A stretch of DNA of 64,000 nucleotides from Ectobacillus funiculus (GTDB lineage Bacteria; Bacillota; Bacilli; Bacillales; Bacillaceae_G). Where the stretch lies: contig NZ_SCFM01000019.1 of the NCBI RefSeq assembly GCF_004138295.1, positions 61,535 through 125,534 of the forward strand, read 5' to 3'. This document shows positions 61,476 to 64,000 of this stretch, piece by piece (position 1 is the first letter of the stretch; each line of letters begins with the position of its first letter). The translations under genes were made by a program, and so were the position numbers. A model generated the notes under the pieces. That model searched no databases and was not told the origin of the DNA. It saw nothing but the letters and a program-made list of their open reading frames with translations.

Positions 61476-62456
61476 GTGAAAAAGAGCTGGATAGTCTCTC
61501 TGGCTTGTGCTATCCTTTTCCCTGCTTTCATCGGCTATATGGGAAAATCTTTTGAAAAAGATGATCGGCCTAAAGTTGTTGTCATTTTGAAATCTTTAAA
61601 CACGGATTATTGGAAATCTATGAAGGCAGGGGCGGATAAGGCATTTGCTGACTTTGATGTAGATGGAAAAGTGATAGCACCTGCTTCCGAATATCGAGTC
61701 ACAGAACAGATTGCTATGTTGAAAAATGTTCTGGAACAACAGCCGGATGCACTTATTGTTGCTCCGAGTCAGCCATCCGCTGCTATTCCTGTATTGGCGG
61801 AATATCACAAAAAACACATTCCTGTATTGCTTGCAGACACGGACGCTGAATGGAAAGACCAAACGACTTTTATTGGGACAGATAATTCTACATTAGGCAA
61901 GAAGGCAGGAGAGTTATTAGGCTCACTTCTGTATCCTAGAGATCAAATAGCTATTATCGAAGGAACATCAGTCAGTACGGTTACGAGTGAACGTGTAACA
62001 GGGGCAAAGGAAGCGTTAGAAGCTGCCGGAATTGAAATTGTCACGGAACAGCCTGGATATGATGAATTCGGGAATGTGAAGTCAGTAATGGAATCTATTT
62101 TGCAAGCTCATCCTGATATTAAAGGTGTATTTGCTACTGATGACACCATAACTCTAGCTGCGTTAAAAGTAATCGAAAAAAGGGGTTTAAAGATTCCTGT
62201 TGTGGGGACGGATGGCATTAGAGACATGATAAAATCCATTCAGGCAAGAAGGATAAATGCCAGCGTAGCGCAAAACCCTTATGATATGGGATATATAGGG
62301 GTGGAGCAGGCACTAAGAGCAATCAACGGTGAAACTGTCGTAACAAGGATTGATAGTGGAGTTGATATCATAACCACCGATAATGCAAAAGAGAAATTGG
62401 AGTTTCTAAAAACAATATTGAAGCCAAGATATGGACTACTACAAATTATCCAATGA
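61476..62456 (+). CDS. Sugar-binding protein of the periplasmic-binding-protein type (RbsB-like)
   Basis: 326 residues. An N-terminal hydrophobic segment (~4-22) without a lipobox Cys follows a KKSW start, so it is probably a membrane-anchored or secreted form. The Peripla_BP_4 fold shows VVVILKSLNTDYWKSMKAGA, DALIVAPSQPSAAIPVLAEY, GTDNSTLGKKAGELLGS and ATDDTITLAALKVIEK. Two-lobed proteins of this type bind ribose, galactose or related sugars, or sense them for a kinase. No transporter gene adjoins. GTG start follows GGGGAGG. A truncated paralogue lies at 258-386. Confidence 0.85.
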   Translation: MKKSWIVSLACAILFPAFIGYMGKSFEKDDRPKVVVILKSLNTDYWKSMKAGADKAFADFDVDGKVIAPASEYRVTEQIAMLKNVLEQQPDALIVAPSQPSAAIPVLAEYHKKHIPVLLADTDAEWKDQTTFIGTDNSTLGKKAGELLGSLLYPRDQIAIIEGTSVSTVTSERVTGAKEALEAAGIEIVTEQPGYDEFGNVKSVMESILQAHPDIKGVFATDDTITLAALKVIEKRGLKIPVVGTDGIRDMIKSIQARRINASVAQNPYDMGYIGVEQALRAINGETVVTRIDSGVDIITTDNAKEKLEFLKTILKPRYGLLQIIQ

Positions 62457-62576
62457 GATGTACTAAAAATACGTACAAGCAATGCTTTACTGCAAACGAC
62501 TTGCAATTTTGCGCAAGTTCTATGGGACATGAAGTACTTTAATTGAAAAATAAAAAGATAGTATGATATTCATACG

Positions 62577-62609
62577 TAAAAGGCTCCGGTATTTCTGGAG
62601 CTTTTTTCC
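62577..62609 (+). terminator. Terminator of the binding-protein gene
   Basis: AAAAGGCTCC...GGAGCTTTTTT stem; the T-tract merges with the next repeat. Confidence 0.88.
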
Positions 62610-62724
62610 CACTTTAAGAAAGGATAAATTTCTAATCGGGAGACCATTCGACATAGCGAGAAATTTTATTGATATAGTATTCAGTGTGGCTATGCCTCTA
62701 TCCTCGCCAATCAGCGAGTTTTTT
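62607..62724 (+). repeat. bcr1-like repeat, shortened copy
   Basis: CCCACTTTAAGAAAGGATAA, TTCGACATAGCGAGAAATTT and CTCGCCAATCAGCGAGTTTT. About 20 bp of the middle are missing. Between 62725 and 62975 I see no gene. Confidence 0.8.
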
Positions 62725-62977
62725 AGGTTTGTGGCTGTTTTCTGTGAAAGCCTCGTTTCTGAAGAATGATCCTTTAACGAGTCCCGTCGAAAAATTAGTG
62801 TTTTTGTTATAATGTGTAACGGGTTTCATATCGCTTTATTTATGAATATGAAAGGTTTGCTAGGCAAGGCTTCTGCCTGATTTTCTGCGTAAGTTACAGT
62901 ACGTGTATTTCTTGCATATGTCCCTTTGACTAACAGATAGACTCGTCTCTAAGAGTATACATTTATAAAAACAAGCG

Positions 62978-63013
62978 CAAAACAGCATCCTGATGGAAGA
63001 TGCTGTTTGGATA
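62978..63013 (-). terminator. Terminator of the truncated SH3b gene
   Basis: On the minus strand AACAGCATC...GATGCTGTTTTGCG. Confidence 0.75.
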
Positions 63014-63022
63014 AAATATATT

Positions 63023-63190
63023 CTACAGAATTCGTACATAATCTGCCGAAACCCAGCCGGAAATACTGTTTGCTGATATGTGATACCAACCATTTCTTGT
63101 TTCTGAGATAATAATAGTAGTTCCAGACTGCAGTGTTGTGATGCGCGAGTTGGTAGTACCCGGCGCAGTACACACATTTAACAGATTTCC
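63023..63190 (-). pseudogene. C-terminal SH3b domain remnant of a cell-wall protein
   Basis: On the minus strand the frame reads LNVCTAPGTTNSRITTLQSG, TTIIISETRNGWYHISANSI and SGWVSADYVRIL, then TAG. This is a bacterial SH3 (SH3_3) domain of the type NVRxxPSTxSxVIxTLxxG...GWYKI...GWVSxxYL found in spore and wall hydrolases. The 5' side stops at the mobile-element end at 63190. The rest of the gene is expected to the right of the IscB element beyond this window. Confidence 0.72.
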
Positions 63191-63276
63191 CGGAAAGAAG
63201 TCCCCTCCTCAAGGAGTGAGAAGGGCATCGCCCAACGATTAGGTGGGGGATGAATTTCCGGTAGGCATAAGCCTAC
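63183..63276 (-). mobile_element. ISC/IS605-type end beside iscB, with subterminal hairpin
   Basis: Perfect hairpin GTAGGC-TTAT-GCCTAC (63261-63276, minus strand) holds the iscB stop codon. It is followed by an imperfect inverted repeat CCGGAAATTCATCCCCCACC...GGAGGGGACTTCTTTCCGG that encloses a CTCCTTGAGGAG hairpin. No transposase gene is in the visible part. Confidence 0.7.
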
Positions 63277-63998
63277 AAAACTGAGAATTGCCAGTTATTA
63301 TTATGGCAAATCAATTCTAAACGACTCAAATTCACCTGTTTATAAGATTTGCCTGGAACCGTAATGTAATCTCCTTGTATGTTTTTCACATAACAACTTT
63401 GCCCACTAAATCCACTAATCCAACCAACTTGTCCAAACACACAAACTTTGTCATTCAAATGCCAGGAACCAACTGATTTTGTATTCTTTTCATTGCGTGT
63501 AGCTGTTCTATTCTTCTCTTTTCTGCCCTTACGTGCAGTTGCTTCATGTAAAGAGCGTTTTTTCTTTCTAAATTGTTTGATGTAGAGAACATGATCCGTA
63601 TTTTCTTCGATGTTTGTTATCCCTGTAGCCGCAACGGCATCATGATAATGTGTTTTTTCCAGTTGAAGTTCTTTTCTTCTTGGTGTAGTGATGCTGCCAT
63701 ATGTAATGTGAGCATCTAAATACTGATCAAATACCCTTCTACGAAGGATGTTCATAAAGGGTCCTTCTTTGTAGCGTTTGGTTTTCTTCTTCTCAACCAT
63801 CCACTTCCAAAGAATGTTACCTTCCTGATGATTCTCATGGGTATGGCAAGTTGTGCAAACAGTAATTAAGTTGGATGCTGCATTGCTTCCATCATGGCTT
63901 CTATAGATGATATGGTGCGTTTGTAAAATGCTACCTTTTTTCTTACAGACTTGGCAAGTGTAGTTGTCTCTTGCAAAGACAAAATATCGTACATCATA
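63273..63998 (-). CDS. iscB: IscB, RNA-guided HNH/RuvC endonuclease, 5' end outside the window
   Basis: Frame open from the right edge to TAG 63273-63275 (about 242 codons visible). HNH module: VFARDNYTCQVCKKKGSILQ then THHIIYRSHDGSNAASNLIT and VCTTCHTHEN. RuvC-III part: LEKTHYHDAVAATGI (catalytic His-Asp). The basic C-terminal region IKQFRKKKRSLHEATARKG and the PGKSYKQVNLSRLE tail are the IscB target-DNA-contacting end. IscB proteins are ancestors of Cas9 and cut DNA with an omega-RNA coded upstream, which would lie past the right edge. The stop codon is within the element's terminal hairpin. Confidence 0.82.
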   Translation of the reverse strand, partial: YDVRYFVFARDNYTCQVCKKKGSILQTHHIIYRSHDGSNAASNLITVCTTCHTHENHQEGNILWKWMVEKKKTKRYKEGPFMNILRRRVFDQYLDAHITYGSITTPRRKELQLEKTHYHDAVAATGITNIEENTDHVLYIKQFRKKKRSLHEATARKGRKEKNRTATRNEKNTKSVGSWHLNDKVCVFGQVGWISGFSGQSCYVKNIQGDYITVPGKSYKQVNLSRLELICHNNNWQFSVL

Positions 63999-64000
63999 AT

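Noticed and set aside
62860..63212. Two overlapping minus-strand ORFs (87 and 105 codons)
   Set aside because: They are in the wrong frames of the SH3b remnant, whose frame matches the domain pattern.

Overview
The window looks like a chromosomal segment of an endospore-forming Bacillaceae (Firmicutes) bacterium. It has low-to-moderate GC, strong AGGAGG-type ribosome sites, a complete GerA-type germinant receptor operon plus an orphan germination permease, a TPP riboswitch, a CcpA (cre) site, a Fur box, and B. subtilis-type genes (tcyABC, ycgT-like, nagAB/nagR, niaP-like). I cannot name the species.

Layout. 1-2100: tail of a FAH-family gene, a decayed binding-protein remnant, a Fur-boxed ferredoxin-NADP reductase and the tail of a purine permease. 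2190-3233: two DUF2382 paralogues. 3536-5788: cystine ABC transporter tcyABC. 6237: Dabb protein. 6832-19695: surface polysaccharide locus (flippase, polymerase, five family-2 glycosyltransferases, dTDP-rhamnose genes rfbACBD), split by a phage-type endolysin gene and repeat copies. 20132-25475: FNT channel, small membrane protein, fatty acid desaturase, two DnaA boxes, and an ATPase-fold protein with a 10x21-bp internal repeat. 26572-29133: TPP riboswitch and thiMDE. 29410-33585: GerA operon in the order A-C-D-B. 33696-44099: topB, TRIC channel, NiaP-like transporter, LytTR regulator, LysR regulator, orphan GerB-type permease, aminopeptidase. 44281-53634: MarR/MMPL pair with a perfect operator, MarR/CBS/MFS, arylamine N-acetyltransferase, DUF2269 protein, and a PNPOx-GAF-LuxR regulator with its partner. 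53851-55424: tRNA-Sec-like sequence and an IS3-family element lodged in an ISC/IS605-like end. 55730-61348: GlcNAc regulon (SIS protein, nagR, nagB, nagA, divergent PTS EIICBA). 61476: sugar-binding protein. 63023-64000: truncated SH3b gene next to the 3' part of an IscB (RNA-guided HNH nuclease) gene and its element end.

The most striking feature is a ~138-bp dispersed repeat resembling the bcr1 element of the B. cereus group. I count 19 near-full copies and about 10 deleted, degenerate or fragmentary ones. All but two lie in the same orientation whatever the neighbouring genes do. They begin and end in TTTA, and tandem copies share one TTTA. They sit in the T-tracts of terminators or exactly on stop codons (TAA-A), and their long hairpin shows compensatory base changes. 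This points to a non-autonomous, probably single-strand-DNA-mobilised, structured element. A second theme is a set of ISC/IS605-type ends, one attached to IscB and three orphaned.
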